Source of the DNA: an uncultured Bacilli bacterium | Lineage (GTDB): Bacteria; Bacillota_I; Bacilli_A; RF39; UBA660 | DNA: 64,000 nucleotides | NCBI GenBank assembly: GCA_934183165.1 | Contig: CAKPRZ010000006.1 | Span: 1-64,000 of the forward strand | Direction: 5' to 3' | Part shown: in pieces, positions 25,409 through 35,599 of the stretch | How positions within the stretch are numbered: the stretch's first letter is position 1 | Layout of the letters: every line of letters begins with the position of its first letter | Position numbers and translations under genes: made by a program | Notes under the pieces: generated by a model | What the model was told of the DNA's origin: nothing | What the model saw: only the letters and a program-made list of their open reading frames with translations | Databases searched by the model: none

Positions 25409-27178
25409 ATGATAGGTAAAATAATTGATATATGCGATAATATAGTTATTGTTAAGTTAGCTATTGACATATCGAATCAAACAAATTTAGTTAATATTCA
25501 TGTGGTTTTTGAAGATAACAATCAAAAAATAGTTGGGGAAATAAGAAGTATCTCTCTAGATCAAGTTAAAATTGCGATAGTTGGAGAAATAAAAGATAAC
25601 AAATTTATACCAGGATTTAGTAAGAAACCTTCATTTAAATCTATGGTTAGAATTATTGTCATGGACGAACTTGAACTTATTTTAGGTAGGCAGAATATAA
25701 CTGATAATGACCAAATAACCCTTGGATATTCTACAGTTTATAATAATTATAAAATAAATATAGGAATCAATGATTTCTTTAGTAATCATTTTGCTATTTT
25801 AGGTAATACAGGTTCAGGTAAAAGTTTTACAGTATCTAGACTTATTCAAAATATTTTTACAAGTAGTAATTATGTTCCAATTAATGCTAATATTTTTGTC
25901 TTTGATGCCTATGGAGAATATAAAACAGCTTTTTCTAGGCTTAATGAAATATCTCCAATGTTAAATACAAAATACTATACAACAAACACTAATTTTCCAG
26001 AAGGAGATATTTTAAAAATCCCTTTATGGCTTTTAAAAACAGATGACATTGCACTTTTATTAGAAGCTAGTGAACCAGCTCAATTGTCAATTATTGATAA
26101 AGCATTACGATTAGTGCCTATTATTAAAGGAACTGATGATGACGCTATCAAACATTGCAATGATATAATTGCAAGAGCAATATTAGATTTACTTAAAAGT
26201 GGAAAAGATACAATCAAAATAAGTGATCAAATAAAAGCAATTTTATCAACAGTTTCAACTCCAGCTTTAAATCTTGAAACAGTTATATCACAACCAGGAT
26301 ATAATAGACCATTAAAACAATGCTTATATGTTGATAACAACGGAAAAATGTTAGAAATGGAACTAGTTACTAACTTTATTAGTAGTTTTATAATTGATGG
26401 ATTAGAAGAACCAGAACCAAGAGAAGATGTTATGTATACATTGCAAGATTTAGAAAAAGCAATGGAATTTTCACTTATATCAGAGGGAATATTAAAAAGT
26501 GATAAAGTTTTTGATTATGCAAACATATTAAGTGTTAGATTACATTCACTAGTAAATAGTAGTTATTCACAATATTTTGATTTTGACAAAATGATAACCA
26601 AAGCTGAATACATAAGAAGTTTAATATATACTTATGATAATAAAAAAGCTCAAATTATTAATTTTAATATTAATTACGTTAATGATAGAATGGCAAAATC
26701 ACTTGTTAAAATAATTTCAAAATTGTTATTTGATTTTGCTGCTGAAAATAAAGACAGAGCAAGTATGCCTTTTCATATAATCTTGGAAGAAGCGCATCGT
26801 TATGTTCAAGATGATATTGATCAAAAACTATTAGGTTATAATATTTTTGATAGAATTACTAAAGAAGGTAGAAAGTATGGTGTTTTACTTGGCCTTATTA
26901 CTCAACGTCCAAGTGAACTTAGTGAAACAAGTATTTCTCAATGTTCAAACTTTATTATTTTAAGAACACTTCATCCTAGGGATTTAAAATATATAAGAGA
27001 AATGGTACCAAATATTTCTGATGAAGTAATGGCAATGCTAAAAACACTACAATCAGGAAGTGCTATAGGGTTCGGAAGTGCTTTTAAAGTTCCAACTGCT
27101 GTTAAGATAGAAAAACCAAATCCAGAACCTTTGAGTAATAACTGTGATATAGTCAAAGTTTGGTATAGTAATAGTTGA
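25409..27178 (+). CDS. HerA/DUF87-type DNA-translocating ATPase
   Basis: An N-terminal HAS-barrel region (residues 1-120) precedes a RecA/FtsK-like ATPase. Walker A LGNTGSGKSFTV is near residue 132, Walker B IILEEAHRYV near 458, and RITKEGRKYGVLLGLITQRP follows with the sensor and arginine-finger region. Such ATPases form hexamers that pump DNA. In archaea HerA partners with the nuclease NurA in end resection, and bacterial homologs occur in repair and defence systems. No NurA, Sir2 or nuclease gene is adjacent here, so a housekeeping role is possible. Length 589 is usual. Confidence 0.85.
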   Translation: MIGKIIDICDNIVIVKLAIDISNQTNLVNIHVVFEDNNQKIVGEIRSISLDQVKIAIVGEIKDNKFIPGFSKKPSFKSMVRIIVMDELELILGRQNITDNDQITLGYSTVYNNYKINIGINDFFSNHFAILGNTGSGKSFTVSRLIQNIFTSSNYVPINANIFVFDAYGEYKTAFSRLNEISPMLNTKYYTTNTNFPEGDILKIPLWLLKTDDIALLLEASEPAQLSIIDKALRLVPIIKGTDDDAIKHCNDIIARAILDLLKSGKDTIKISDQIKAILSTVSTPALNLETVISQPGYNRPLKQCLYVDNNGKMLEMELVTNFISSFIIDGLEEPEPREDVMYTLQDLEKAMEFSLISEGILKSDKVFDYANILSVRLHSLVNSSYSQYFDFDKMITKAEYIRSLIYTYDNKKAQIINFNINYVNDRMAKSLVKIISKLLFDFAAENKDRASMPFHIILEEAHRYVQDDIDQKLLGYNIFDRITKEGRKYGVLLGLITQRPSELSETSISQCSNFIILRTLHPRDLKYIREMVPNISDEVMAMLKTLQSGSAIGFGSAFKVPTAVKIEKPNPEPLSNNCDIVKVWYSNS

Positions 27179-27242
27179 AAATACTTTAAATTTATATTAA
27201 AATATGTTACAATCGTTTTAGATATAATTAGGAGGATAAATA

Positions 27243-27659
27243 ATGGCTTTAGATAAATTTAAAAATTTCTTTTCAGGAAAAGATGAATATCCTGATGATG
27301 GTGAATATTATAATAATGAAGAAAGTGCAAATGGTGATAATGGTAATAAAATGATGCTATTAGAACCTCGTGCTTATTCAGAATCACAACAAATCGCAGA
27401 TTATTTAAAAAATAGAAGTGCAGTAGTTGTTAACTTAAAAAGAGTTACACCTGATCAAGCAAAAAGAATAGTTGATTTCTTAAGTGGAACTTTATATGCA
27501 ATTGGTGGAGATTTACAAAAATTAGGTGGAGGTATATTTTTATGTACTCCAAATAATATTAATGTAGAAGGAAAAATATCAGATGATACAATGCAAAAGC
27601 CTAGTAAAGGAAAGAAAACAACTAGTAATGATACAGATGATGATGAATTTGATTGGTAG
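27243..27659 (+). CDS. sepF: Cell division protein SepF
   Basis: 138 residues. The N-terminal amphipathic helix ([11 protein letters not shown]) binds membrane, an acidic linker follows, and the C-terminal SepF domain ([20 protein letters not shown] and [18 protein letters not shown]) polymerises and tethers FtsZ. divIVA lies 27 bases downstream, as in many Gram-positive genomes. AGGAGG precedes the ATG. Confidence 0.96.
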   Translation: MALDKFKNFFSGKDEYPDDGEYYNNEESANGDNGNKMMLLEPRAYSESQQIADYLKNRSAVVVNLKRVTPDQAKRIVDFLSGTLYAIGGDLQKLGGGIFLCTPNNINVEGKISDDTMQKPSKGKKTTSNDTDDDEFDW

Positions 27660-27686
27660 TTAATTTAAAGTAAAGAAGGTGATATC

Positions 27687-28118
27687 GTGAATAAATTTAA
27701 TATTGAACAATATGGATATAGTAAATCTGAAGTCAATAAATTTGTTGACGATGTTATTAATCAAACTGAAGATATAGTAAATAGAGTAAAAAAACAATCT
27801 AGAGAAATTAAAGCTTTAAAAGCAGAACTTGATAACTATCGAAAAATGGAAGAAACTCTTAAAAATTCTATGTTTAAAGCAGAAGAAGCTAGTAGCAATA
27901 TAAAAAAACAGGCGATAGAAGAAGGCAAAATGATTATATCTGACGCCAAAAGAAATGCTTCTAGAATTGTAAATGATGCTTTATTAAGATCAGAAAGAAT
28001 TGAGATAAAAGCAGATACTCTAGAACGAAATATGAAAATATTTAAGAAAAAGCTTAAATTAATTGTTGAACAACAATTATCTGTAGTTGATGAGATAGAA
28101 GAATTAAAAATAGATTAA
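27687..28118 (+). CDS. divIVA: DivIVA-like coiled-coil division/polarity protein
   Basis: 143 residues. The start FNIEQYGYSKSEVNKFVDDV is the membrane-curvature-sensing DivIVA head, with the usual Phe/Arg pattern partly changed. The rest is a long coiled coil. It would mark poles or septa and recruit partners. The start is GTG at 27687 with GAAGGTGAT upstream; no ATG is in range. It follows sepF. Confidence 0.9.
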   Translation: MNKFNIEQYGYSKSEVNKFVDDVINQTEDIVNRVKKQSREIKALKAELDNYRKMEETLKNSMFKAEEASSNIKKQAIEEGKMIISDAKRNASRIVNDALLRSERIEIKADTLERNMKIFKKKLKLIVEQQLSVVDEIEELKID

Positions 28119-28134
28119 AGAGGGAAAATAACAA

Positions 28135-28989
28135 ATGAACGAAAATAATGAAAAAAATTTTTCAAAAATAACAATTGTAATAATTATATTAATGGCTATT
28201 ATAATTGGAATGATGATATATATAATATTTATTAGTAAAGATATTAAATTAAACACTGGAAATAAAGCATCTAATAATAACTCATCTGGTGAAATACAAA
28301 AAGATGAATATGCTCTTCCTAGTGAAAAAACCATTGATGATTTAATAAATAAATACGGAATAGAAAAAGACGATATAGAAGGAGATGCATTTCCTTATAA
28401 TGCCTTTGATTCTGTTGATACAATGAGTCTAGATGCAATAGGTTCTAATATGTACTTTTATGCTAAGTTAGATAATGTAAGTGAAGTTAAAAATACATTG
28501 ATTCCATCTAGTAATCAAAGAGACAGTTTTTCTGTAATAAGCAAAAATGATTACGATGCAATATTTAAAAAATATTTTGGTGTTGATGTAGAAGTAAAAG
28601 GAAGTAAGGTATCAGATTTTAACAAATTAAGTGGTCAATGTAATGGCTATGTACTAGTAGAAAAAGATAATAATTATTATGCTGGTTTAGCTTGTGGTGG
28701 ACAAACTCCTCCTAGAAAAGACTATGTAGTTAATAAAAAAGCAATCGATTCCAATACTATTGTAGTTGATAAAAAATATTATTATTATAGTGATACAACT
28801 AATACTATTTTTATTGATAGAACTAATGGTAAGGAAGTTAAAGAAAGTATGGATGTATCTAAAAAAGAATGCTTAGATAAATATAGTGAATATTTTAATA
28901 CTATTGAATATACTTTTAAAAGACAAAGTGATGGTAATTATTATATAGATAGTGTTAAAAATTTAAAAGACGCTAAAGAATATAAATAA
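28135..28989 (+). CDS. Unrecognised single-pass membrane protein
   Basis: 284 residues. A short cytosolic start, one membrane helix (about residues 12-33) and an extracytoplasmic acidic domain. Three Cys are visible in the outer part (GQCNGY, LACGG, KECLDK). No family is recognised. It sits just after divIVA, 16 bases from its stop, so a role at the division site is conceivable. A strong terminator follows. Confidence 0.7.
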   Translation: MNENNEKNFSKITIVIIILMAIIIGMMIYIIFISKDIKLNTGNKASNNNSSGEIQKDEYALPSEKTIDDLINKYGIEKDDIEGDAFPYNAFDSVDTMSLDAIGSNMYFYAKLDNVSEVKNTLIPSSNQRDSFSVISKNDYDAIFKKYFGVDVEVKGSKVSDFNKLSGQCNGYVLVEKDNNYYAGLACGGQTPPRKDYVVNKKAIDSNTIVVDKKYYYYSDTTNTIFIDRTNGKEVKESMDVSKKECLDKYSEYFNTIEYTFKRQSDGNYYIDSVKNLKDAKEYK

Positions 28990-29007
28990 TTAGTTTCAAA
29001 TATCAAG

Positions 29008-29033
29008 AAAGCACATAAGTGCTTTTTTTCTTT
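29008..29033 (+). terminator. Intrinsic terminator before ruvA
   Basis: AAAGCAC, loop ATAA, GTGCTTT, then a T-rich tail. Confidence 0.85.
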
Positions 29034-29069
29034 TATATTTTATTGTATAATTGTGTAGGAGGTAAACTT

Positions 29070-29630
29070 ATGTATGATTATATTGAAGGCAGGATTGTAA
29101 ATATTTATAGTAATTCTATAGTTATTGATAATCATGGTATTGGTTATTTAATATATACAGCAAATCCATATGCATTTCATGAAAATGAAATTTATAAAAT
29201 ATATCTTTATCAAAATGTTAGAGAAGATGAACTAACATTATATGGTTTTAAACAAGAAGAAGAAAGAGCTTTATTTTTAAAATTAATTAATGTTAAAGGA
29301 TTAGGACCTAAAATGGCACTTCCTATTTTGGCAACAGGATCTGTATCTGGTGTTGTTGATGCAATTGAAAGAGAAAATATACTATATTTGAAAAAATTTC
29401 CAAAAATAGGTGATAAAGTAGCTAAACAAATTATACTTGATTTGAAAGGTAAGCTTGGTACTATTAGTACATCTGAATTAGTAGAAGAAGCAAGCTATGA
29501 AGAACTTATAGAAGTATTAAAAGGATTGGGTTATAAAGAAAAAGAATTCAAATCTAAAATAATTAAAATTGATAGTAGTTTAAGTATTGAAGAACAAGTA
29601 AAAGAAGCTTTAAAACTATTGTTAAAATAG
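29070..29630 (+). CDS. ruvA: Holliday junction protein RuvA
   Basis: 186 residues. Binds four-way junctions as a tetramer and loads the RuvB motor. The OB fold (YDYIEGRIVNIYSNSIVIDN), helix-hairpin-helix region (NVKGLGPKMALPIL and FPKIGDKVAKQIILDLKGKL) and C-terminal RuvB-binding helices are all present. The ATG at 29070 follows AGGAGG; an earlier in-frame TTG at 29019 lies within the terminator. ruvB is separated from it by tdk and a nucleotidase gene. Confidence 0.97.
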   Translation: MYDYIEGRIVNIYSNSIVIDNHGIGYLIYTANPYAFHENEIYKIYLYQNVREDELTLYGFKQEEERALFLKLINVKGLGPKMALPILATGSVSGVVDAIERENILYLKKFPKIGDKVAKQIILDLKGKLGTISTSELVEEASYEELIEVLKGLGYKEKEFKSKIIKIDSSLSIEEQVKEALKLLLK

Positions 29631-29649
29631 AAGAAATAAGAGGAAAATT

Positions 29650-30276
29650 ATGGCTAAAATGCATTTTAAATATGCCAGTATGAATTCTGGTAAAAGTATA
29701 GATTTAATAAGAACTGCTTATAATTATGAGGAAAATGGTTATAAGGTTTTAATAGTTAAACCATCGATTGATACTAAAGCAGAAGATAATATTTCATGTA
29801 GAATTGGACTTAAAAGAAAAGTGGATTTATTATTATTACAAGATGATTCAGTTATTGAAAATCTATCTGGTAAACTTGATAATGTTAAGTGTATTTTTAT
29901 TGATGAAGCACAGTTTTTAACTTCTTCTCAAGTTGATGAGTTTTGGATTGTTTCTAAAGTGATGGATATTCCAGTTATTTGTTATGGTCTTAGAACTAAC
30001 TTTAAGGCAGAATCTTTTGATGGTTCAAGACGTTTGTTAGAGGTAGCAGATGTTTTGGAAGGATTAACTACGTTGTGTAAATGTGGTAAAATAGCTAGAT
30101 ATTCCGGAAGAAAAAGAAATGGTATTTTTGAAGAAGATGGTGAAGAGGTTGTAATAGATGGAGCTGACAATATAGAATATGTACCTCTTTGTGGAGATTG
30201 TTATTTAAAGAAAGTGAAAAAAATTAATTTTAATAAAATAAAGAAGGATTTGACTAATAGTGAGAATAGGAATTGA
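29650..30276 (+). CDS. tdk: Thymidine kinase
   Basis: Type II thymidine kinase, phosphorylating thymidine to dTMP in salvage. P-loop YASMNSGKSIDLIR at the start, IFIDEAQFL Walker B, the lasso domain with zinc cysteines (CKCGKIARYSGRK; CGDC) and the substrate-binding Tyr segment. Length 208 is normal. The next gene, a deoxynucleotidase-like HAD protein, overlaps its end by 17 bases, pairing kinase and phosphatase of the same pool. Confidence 0.96.
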   Translation: MAKMHFKYASMNSGKSIDLIRTAYNYEENGYKVLIVKPSIDTKAEDNISCRIGLKRKVDLLLLQDDSVIENLSGKLDNVKCIFIDEAQFLTSSQVDEFWIVSKVMDIPVICYGLRTNFKAESFDGSRRLLEVADVLEGLTTLCKCGKIARYSGRKRNGIFEEDGEEVVIDGADNIEYVPLCGDCYLKKVKKINFNKIKKDLTNSENRN

Positions 30277-30790
30277 TATTGATGATACTATTACTAATAC
30301 AACTACTAAATTGAATGAATATTTCGAAAAATTTGGTTTTGATAAGAAGAATGATGATTTTTGTAATTATAGTGCTGAACAGTTAGAAACCTATAGAGAG
30401 TTACTGGAAAAATATATTGATTTAGTATTAGATGAATGCATAGTTAAAGAAAGATGCATTAACGTAATAAATGAATTAAAAAGTAAAGGTAATGAAATTT
30501 ATATAATAACGGCTAGAAGTAATAGATATAGTAAAAATGTATATGAAATTACAGTTAATTATTTAAGAAGAAATAATATAAAATTTGATAAAATATTTTT
30601 TGGATTTGAAAATAAAAAAGATATTTGCCTATCAAATAAAATTGATTATATGATAGATGATAATATAAATGTTTATTCTTCACTTGTTGAAACTTCAACA
30701 AAACCAATATTATTTGGTAAGGATTTAAATAAAAAATTTGATTGTGAAAGAGTAAATAATTGGGAAGAAATATTAGAAATAATTAATTAG
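30260..30790 (+). CDS. HAD-family 5'(3')-deoxyribonucleotidase-like phosphatase
   Basis: 176 residues. HAD motif I is [11 protein letters not shown] near residue 5, motif II YIITAR near residue 77, and motif [12 protein letters not shown] near 131. This is the NT5C pattern, enzymes that dephosphorylate (deoxy)nucleotides. The start is GTG at 30260, inside the end of tdk. Coupling to tdk supports a role in balancing thymidine nucleotides, though substrate is inferred. Confidence 0.8.
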   Translation: MRIGIDIDDTITNTTTKLNEYFEKFGFDKKNDDFCNYSAEQLETYRELLEKYIDLVLDECIVKERCINVINELKSKGNEIYIITARSNRYSKNVYEITVNYLRRNNIKFDKIFFGFENKKDICLSNKIDYMIDDNINVYSSLVETSTKPILFGKDLNKKFDCERVNNWEEILEIIN

Positions 30791-30798
30791 GAGGGTTT

Positions 30799-31821
30799 AT
30801 GGGAAAAGATAAAATTCTTAGTGAAGAAAAAGTAGATATAGAAGATTTTACTGATGAAGAAATACGACCAAGTCTTTTAAGTGAATACATAGGTCAAAAA
30901 GATGTAAAAGAAAATATAAAAGTATTCATAGAAGCAGCTAAAATTCGTGGAGAAAGCTTAGATCATGTTTTACTTTATGGTCCTCCTGGACTTGGTAAAA
31001 CAACACTTGCCTATATTATTGCAAATGAACTTGGATCAAACATAAAAACTGCAAGTGGTCCTAGTATTGAAAAAGCAGGGGACTTAGCTGCAATATTATC
31101 ATCACTTGAACCAGGTGATGTATTATTTATTGATGAAATTCATAGAATGCCATCTTATATAGAAGAAATATTATATCCAGCTATGGAAGATTTTACCCTA
31201 GATATAATAATAGGTAGTGAAGGAAATTCAAAGAATATTAAAATTAATTTACCACCATTTACTTTAGTTGGTGCTACTACTCGTGCAGGAGATTTAACTA
31301 GTCCTCTTCGTGATAGATTTGGAATTATTTCTAAACTTAAATATTATGAGGTTGAAGAACTACAAGAGATAATCAAAAGGACTTCTAGAGTTTTAGAAAT
31401 GCCAATAGAAGATGATGCTGCCTATGAACTTGCTAGTCGTAGTAGGGGAACTCCAAGAATAGCTAATAGACTATTTAGAAGAGTAAGAGATTTTGCATTA
31501 GTTGAAGGTGATGGAGTAATAGATGTAGAAATAACTAAAAAGGCTTTAAACAGACTTAAAGTTGATCAAGATGGCCTTGATGAGACAGATCATCAGTTAT
31601 TAAGAGGAATTATAGAAAAATTTAATGGTGGACCAGTTGGTATTGAATCGATTGCTAGCGTTATTGGTGAAGAGACGACAACAATTGAAGATGTATATGA
31701 ACCATACTTATTACAAAATGGTTACTTGAAAAGAACGCCAAGAGGAAGAGTAGTAACAGAAAAGGCTTATAGACATTTAAATTTAAATTATCAAAATTCA
31801 ATCTTTGATACAGGTGAATAA
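30799..31821 (+). CDS. ruvB: Holliday junction branch-migration motor RuvB
   Basis: 340 residues. AAA+ ATPase that drives branch migration with Ruv[12 protein letters not shown] at the start, Walker [13 protein letters not shown], Walker B FIDEIHRM, sensor [19 protein letters not shown], and the winged-helix C-terminus ([17 protein letters not shown]). GGAGGG precedes the ATG. Confidence 0.98.
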   Translation: MGKDKILSEEKVDIEDFTDEEIRPSLLSEYIGQKDVKENIKVFIEAAKIRGESLDHVLLYGPPGLGKTTLAYIIANELGSNIKTASGPSIEKAGDLAAILSSLEPGDVLFIDEIHRMPSYIEEILYPAMEDFTLDIIIGSEGNSKNIKINLPPFTLVGATTRAGDLTSPLRDRFGIISKLKYYEVEELQEIIKRTSRVLEMPIEDDAAYELASRSRGTPRIANRLFRRVRDFALVEGDGVIDVEITKKALNRLKVDQDGLDETDHQLLRGIIEKFNGGPVGIESIASVIGEETTTIEDVYEPYLLQNGYLKRTPRGRVVTEKAYRHLNLNYQNSIFDTGE

Positions 31822-31822
31822 T

Positions 31823-32440
31823 ATGAGAGTTATGAAGAGTAAAAATAATTATGAAGAATTTTTAAAGGGTTATAAATTGTTAATTGCTAATAGACAAAAA
31901 ATGTCATTAAAACTAGTAAGTGATGAGATGATAGATGAATCATTTAAGAATATAGATGAATTTGATGATAATCAAAGAAAATTTTTAGTATCAAAATCAT
32001 TTTGTATTGATAGTGAAATGATTAAAATGTATATGGATACTAGAAGTGCTATAAGACATGAATTACCTTTAATAATTACATTAATTGAAATGATATCAAC
32101 TAAATTTGATAAAGTAAAAAGCTTATCAGATGATGAATTGTTTTTACTAATATTAAATACATTTAATTTGCATGGTGAAGTACTTAATAATATAGTTGAT
32201 GTATTTGCAAGTAGTGATTTACTTGGAACAATTATAGATAAATACCCAAATAATATTGGTAAAGAAAGTAAAGTTCTTTGTTTACTTTATGGTGAGTATG
32301 ATAAAGTTAGAGTTGATAATATTGACAATAGTAAATTGACAAAACTATATGTTGATAGAGTAAAAAACTTGTCAGATGAAGAGTTGGAAAATTATATAAA
32401 TAAATTTAATGAGGAACTCTCGAGAAAAATTCGTTTTTGA
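31823..32440 (+). CDS. Unrecognised cytosolic protein downstream of ruvB
   Basis: About 205 residues, mostly helical, acidic, without membrane segment. Visible patterns include LPLIITLIEMISTKFDKVKS and a final LSDEELENYINKFNEEL helix. No family recognised. The ATG at 31823 follows GGTGAATA and nearly abuts the ruvB stop; a TTG at 31805 lies within ruvB. It overlaps the ribosome site of the next gene, so it belongs to the same operon. Confidence 0.7.
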   Translation: MRVMKSKNNYEEFLKGYKLLIANRQKMSLKLVSDEMIDESFKNIDEFDDNQRKFLVSKSFCIDSEMIKMYMDTRSAIRHELPLIITLIEMISTKFDKVKSLSDDELFLLILNTFNLHGEVLNNIVDVFASSDLLGTIIDKYPNNIGKESKVLCLLYGEYDKVRVDNIDNSKLTKLYVDRVKNLSDEELENYINKFNEELSRKIRF

Positions 32441-32451
32441 GGAGTGAAATT

Positions 32452-33279
32452 GTGGATTGGTTAGGAACAAAAATTGCAGTAGATGGTAATGACACAAAGG
32501 TAAAAGATGATGCCTTTTCTATTGGTATAGATGAAAATAATAATTATATTCTTAATGTTTATATTGCTGATTGTATCAGTAATAATGAGGAAAACATAAA
32601 GGAAATTTTAGAAAAAACATATAAAGCAGGTAGTGGATTTGCTGAACAACTTTTAAAGAAAAAACTAGGCAATTATTCTTTATCAGAAAGAGAAGAACAA
32701 CTGGCTTTTCATTTTCAATTTGTATTAAATCAAAATTTTGATATTTTAGAATTTAATATAAATAAAGAAATAATCGATTTAGATGGTGAATATACAAGAG
32801 ACGAAGTTCTTGATGATATAAGAGAGGGTGCTTTAATGTCTGATTACTTTTATTTAGCTAATGATATTGCCTGTGGATTATATTCTAAATATGGTAATGA
32901 TTGGGACTTTGATAAAAATGAAATGTTGCCATTTCCTACTATCTTTTTAGATATAACTAATAAGACATTAGAAAGAATTTTAGAAGCAAAAGATTTACCT
33001 ATTATTTACAATATTTATAATGATAGTCATGATCCCATGGATTATTATTATGCTGCTAAATTACCAGACGATGAAACTGTTCATTTTGCTAAGTTTACTG
33101 CACCACTTAGAATGCCAGAAAACTTAATTAACTTATTTATTCTAAATAAATTTGTTTTGGGAAAAGATAAAAATAATTTCGATGAAATAGAAAGAGTAAA
33201 AAGGGAACTTGATAATTATATGAGAGTATCGAATGCAAATAATTATTTTCAATTTGAAAATAGAGGAGGTAAAAAATGA
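32452..33279 (+). CDS. RNB-domain-like mini-protein, probable ribonuclease relative
   Basis: 275 residues. The N-terminal segment [20 protein letters not shown] aligns without gaps to the RNase II/R active-site loop. Asp11, Asp19 and Asp20 match Asp201, Asp209 and Asp210 of E. coli RNase II, while the Asp207 position is Val17. Near the C-terminus [20 protein letters not shown] matches the family's TSPIRRYPDL segment. Cold-shock and S1 domains are absent. It may be a minimal or inactive RNB protein; the assignment is by eye. The start is GTG at 32452 after GAGGAG. Its stop overlaps the queA start. Confidence 0.65.
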   Translation: MDWLGTKIAVDGNDTKVKDDAFSIGIDENNNYILNVYIADCISNNEENIKEILEKTYKAGSGFAEQLLKKKLGNYSLSEREEQLAFHFQFVLNQNFDILEFNINKEIIDLDGEYTRDEVLDDIREGALMSDYFYLANDIACGLYSKYGNDWDFDKNEMLPFPTIFLDITNKTLERILEAKDLPIIYNIYNDSHDPMDYYYAAKLPDDETVHFAKFTAPLRMPENLINLFILNKFVLGKDKNNFDEIERVKRELDNYMRVSNANNYFQFENRGGKK

Positions 33280-34316
33280 AAACAGATGATTTTGATTATT
33301 ATTTACCAGAGGAGTTAATCGCACAAACTCCATTAGAAAAAAGAGATGAATCAAGACTACTTGTTTTAGATAAACAAAATGGTAATATATATCACAAAAA
33401 ATTTTATAACATAATTGATTACTTAAATCCAGGTGATACATTGGTTCTTAATGATACAAAAGTTATTCCTGCTAGAATAATTGGTATAAAAGAAGAGACA
33501 AATGCTGTAATTGAGTTGTTACTATTAAAAAACACTGATTCTAATTATTGGGAAAGTTTAGCAAAACCAGCCAAAAGAGTAAAAATAGGAACTATTGTTT
33601 CTTTTGGTGATGGATTACTAAAAGCTAAGTGTATTAAGGTTTTAGAAGATGGAATTAGAATATTTGAACTTATTTATGATGGTATTTTGTATGAGATACT
33701 AGATAAATTAGGAACGATGCCACTTCCTCCTTATATTCATGAGAAATTAGATGATCAAAGTAGGTATCAGACAGTTTATGCTAAAAACATTGGTAGTGCA
33801 GCAGCCCCAACGGCAGGCCTTCATTTTACTAATGATCTTTTAGAAAAAATAAAAGCCAAAGGTGTTAATATAGCGTATGTTACATTACACGTTGGACTTG
33901 GTACCTTTAGACCTGTAAATGTTTCTGATGTAACAAAACATAAAATGCATAGTGAATATTACGAATTAAATAAAGAAAATGCAGACTTAATTAATGAAAC
34001 GAAAAATAAAGGTGGAAAAATTGTAGTGGTAGGAACTACTACAGTAAGAGTTCTAGAAACTGTTATGAGTAAATATGGTGAATTAAAACCATGTAGTGGA
34101 TTTACAGATATATTTATTTATCCAGGCTATAAATATAAAATTGTAGATAACTTGATTACTAATTTCCACTTACCAAAGTCAACCCTTATAATGCTTGTTA
34201 GTGCCTTGGCAGGAAAAGATAAAATTATGGAGGCATATAATAAAGCCGTTCAAGAAAAATATCGTTTTTTCTCATTTGGAGATGCAATGTTTATCACGAA
34301 TAATGTAGATAAATAA
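33276..34316 (+). CDS. queA: S-adenosylmethionine:tRNA ribosyltransferase-isomerase
   Basis: 346 residues. Transfers and rearranges the ribosyl group of SAM onto 7-deaza-guanine in tRNA, forming epoxyqueuosine. The start [45 protein letters not shown] and [11 protein letters not shown] are family signatures. Length is normal. GAGGAGG precedes the ATG. No tgt or other queuosine gene is in the window. Confidence 0.97.
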   Translation: MKTDDFDYYLPEELIAQTPLEKRDESRLLVLDKQNGNIYHKKFYNIIDYLNPGDTLVLNDTKVIPARIIGIKEETNAVIELLLLKNTDSNYWESLAKPAKRVKIGTIVSFGDGLLKAKCIKVLEDGIRIFELIYDGILYEILDKLGTMPLPPYIHEKLDDQSRYQTVYAKNIGSAAAPTAGLHFTNDLLEKIKAKGVNIAYVTLHVGLGTFRPVNVSDVTKHKMHSEYYELNKENADLINETKNKGGKIVVVGTTTVRVLETVMSKYGELKPCSGFTDIFIYPGYKYKIVDNLITNFHLPKSTLIMLVSALAGKDKIMEAYNKAVQEKYRFFSFGDAMFITNNVDK

Positions 34317-34372
34317 AATATAAAAATATAAATATATAAATGTAGTTTTTCATAGATTTTATTGGTGATGAT

Positions 34373-35560
34373 ATGAAAAACTTTTTCTTTTATATAATAA
34401 TTATAGTATTCTTTATAGCAACATTTTTTATTATAGAATTAAAGCAAACTAATATTGATTTAGATAATGGTAATAGTGAAAAAAGAGCAGTTTTTTTATC
34501 TTATATAGAACTTAATAAATACGTCAAAAATAAAGATGAAAAAGAAAGTAAACAAAATTTAATTGAGATATTAGATAATATATATAAAAATAAATTTAAT
34601 ATGTTAATTATTCATGTAAGACCTTTTTCTGATGCTATATATAATTCTAATATTTTTCCTATTTCTAATAATGTTAAAGTTAATGGTAAAGCCCCAGATT
34701 ACGATATATTAAAATTTGTAATTACAGAGGCTAAAAAAAGAAAAATAGAAGTTCATGCTTGGATAAATCCATATAGAATAAGTTCTAATACTGATATATC
34801 TACCATCGATAAGAATAGTATTGCTTATAAGATGTATGAAGAGGGAAATGCTAAAGTTGTGAAAAATAAAGGAATATTTTACAATCCAGGAAGTAAAAGT
34901 GTAACGGATTTAATAGTTTCTGGAGTAGTAGAATTAGTCAAAAACTACAATATAGATGGAATCCATTTTGATGATTATTTTTATCCTGATGCTGATATTG
35001 ATTTAGATACATATCAAAAATATATAGAGGATGGAGGTACTTTATCATTAGATGATTATCGTTATAATAACATATTAAACTTAATTAAAGAAGTTAATAG
35101 TCAAATAAAAAAAGTAAATAAGAATGTACTGTTTGGAATATCTCCAGAAGGAAATATTGAAAATGATTATAAAAAACATTATTTAAATATTAGTGAAATA
35201 TTATCTAAAAAAGACTATATTGATTATATAATGCCACAAATTTACTTTGGATTTGAAAACACTACTAAACCTTATATCAAAACCATTAAAGAATGGAACG
35301 AATTAATAACTGATAAAAATATTAAATTAATACCAGCACTAGCATTTTATAAATCAGGAAATACTGACAAATATGCTAAGGATGGAAAAGATGAATGGAT
35401 CAATAATAAAAATATTATTACAAGGCAAGTGGAAGAAGCAAGAAAGTTATCACAATATACGGGATTTTCACTATTTAGATATGATTCTATATTTGATGAT
35501 GTGAATATAAACGATAGTAATAAAGAAGAACTAAATAATTTATTAAAGATTTTGAATTGA
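34373..35560 (+). CDS. Glycosyl hydrolase-like GHL10 (DUF187) surface protein
   Basis: 395 residues. A hydrophobic N-terminal anchor or signal (residues 4-21) is followed by a TIM-barrel-like GHL10 domain. Family markers are MLIIHVRPFSDAIYNS, IEVHAWINPYRIS, DGIHFDDYFYP and DYIMPQIYFGF. Relatives such as E. coli DigH cleave denuded peptidoglycan glycans at the division site. The likely role is wall hydrolysis outside the membrane. It stands alone, between queA and an MBL hydrolase. Confidence 0.88.
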   Translation: MKNFFFYIIIIVFFIATFFIIELKQTNIDLDNGNSEKRAVFLSYIELNKYVKNKDEKESKQNLIEILDNIYKNKFNMLIIHVRPFSDAIYNSNIFPISNNVKVNGKAPDYDILKFVITEAKKRKIEVHAWINPYRISSNTDISTIDKNSIAYKMYEEGNAKVVKNKGIFYNPGSKSVTDLIVSGVVELVKNYNIDGIHFDDYFYPDADIDLDTYQKYIEDGGTLSLDDYRYNNILNLIKEVNSQIKKVNKNVLFGISPEGNIENDYKKHYLNISEILSKKDYIDYIMPQIYFGFENTTKPYIKTIKEWNELITDKNIKLIPALAFYKSGNTDKYAKDGKDEWINNKNIITRQVEEARKLSQYTGFSLFRYDSIFDDVNINDSNKEELNNLLKILN

Positions 35561-35599
35561 ATTAATTAATATATGTTATAATCAAATAGGTGAATAATA

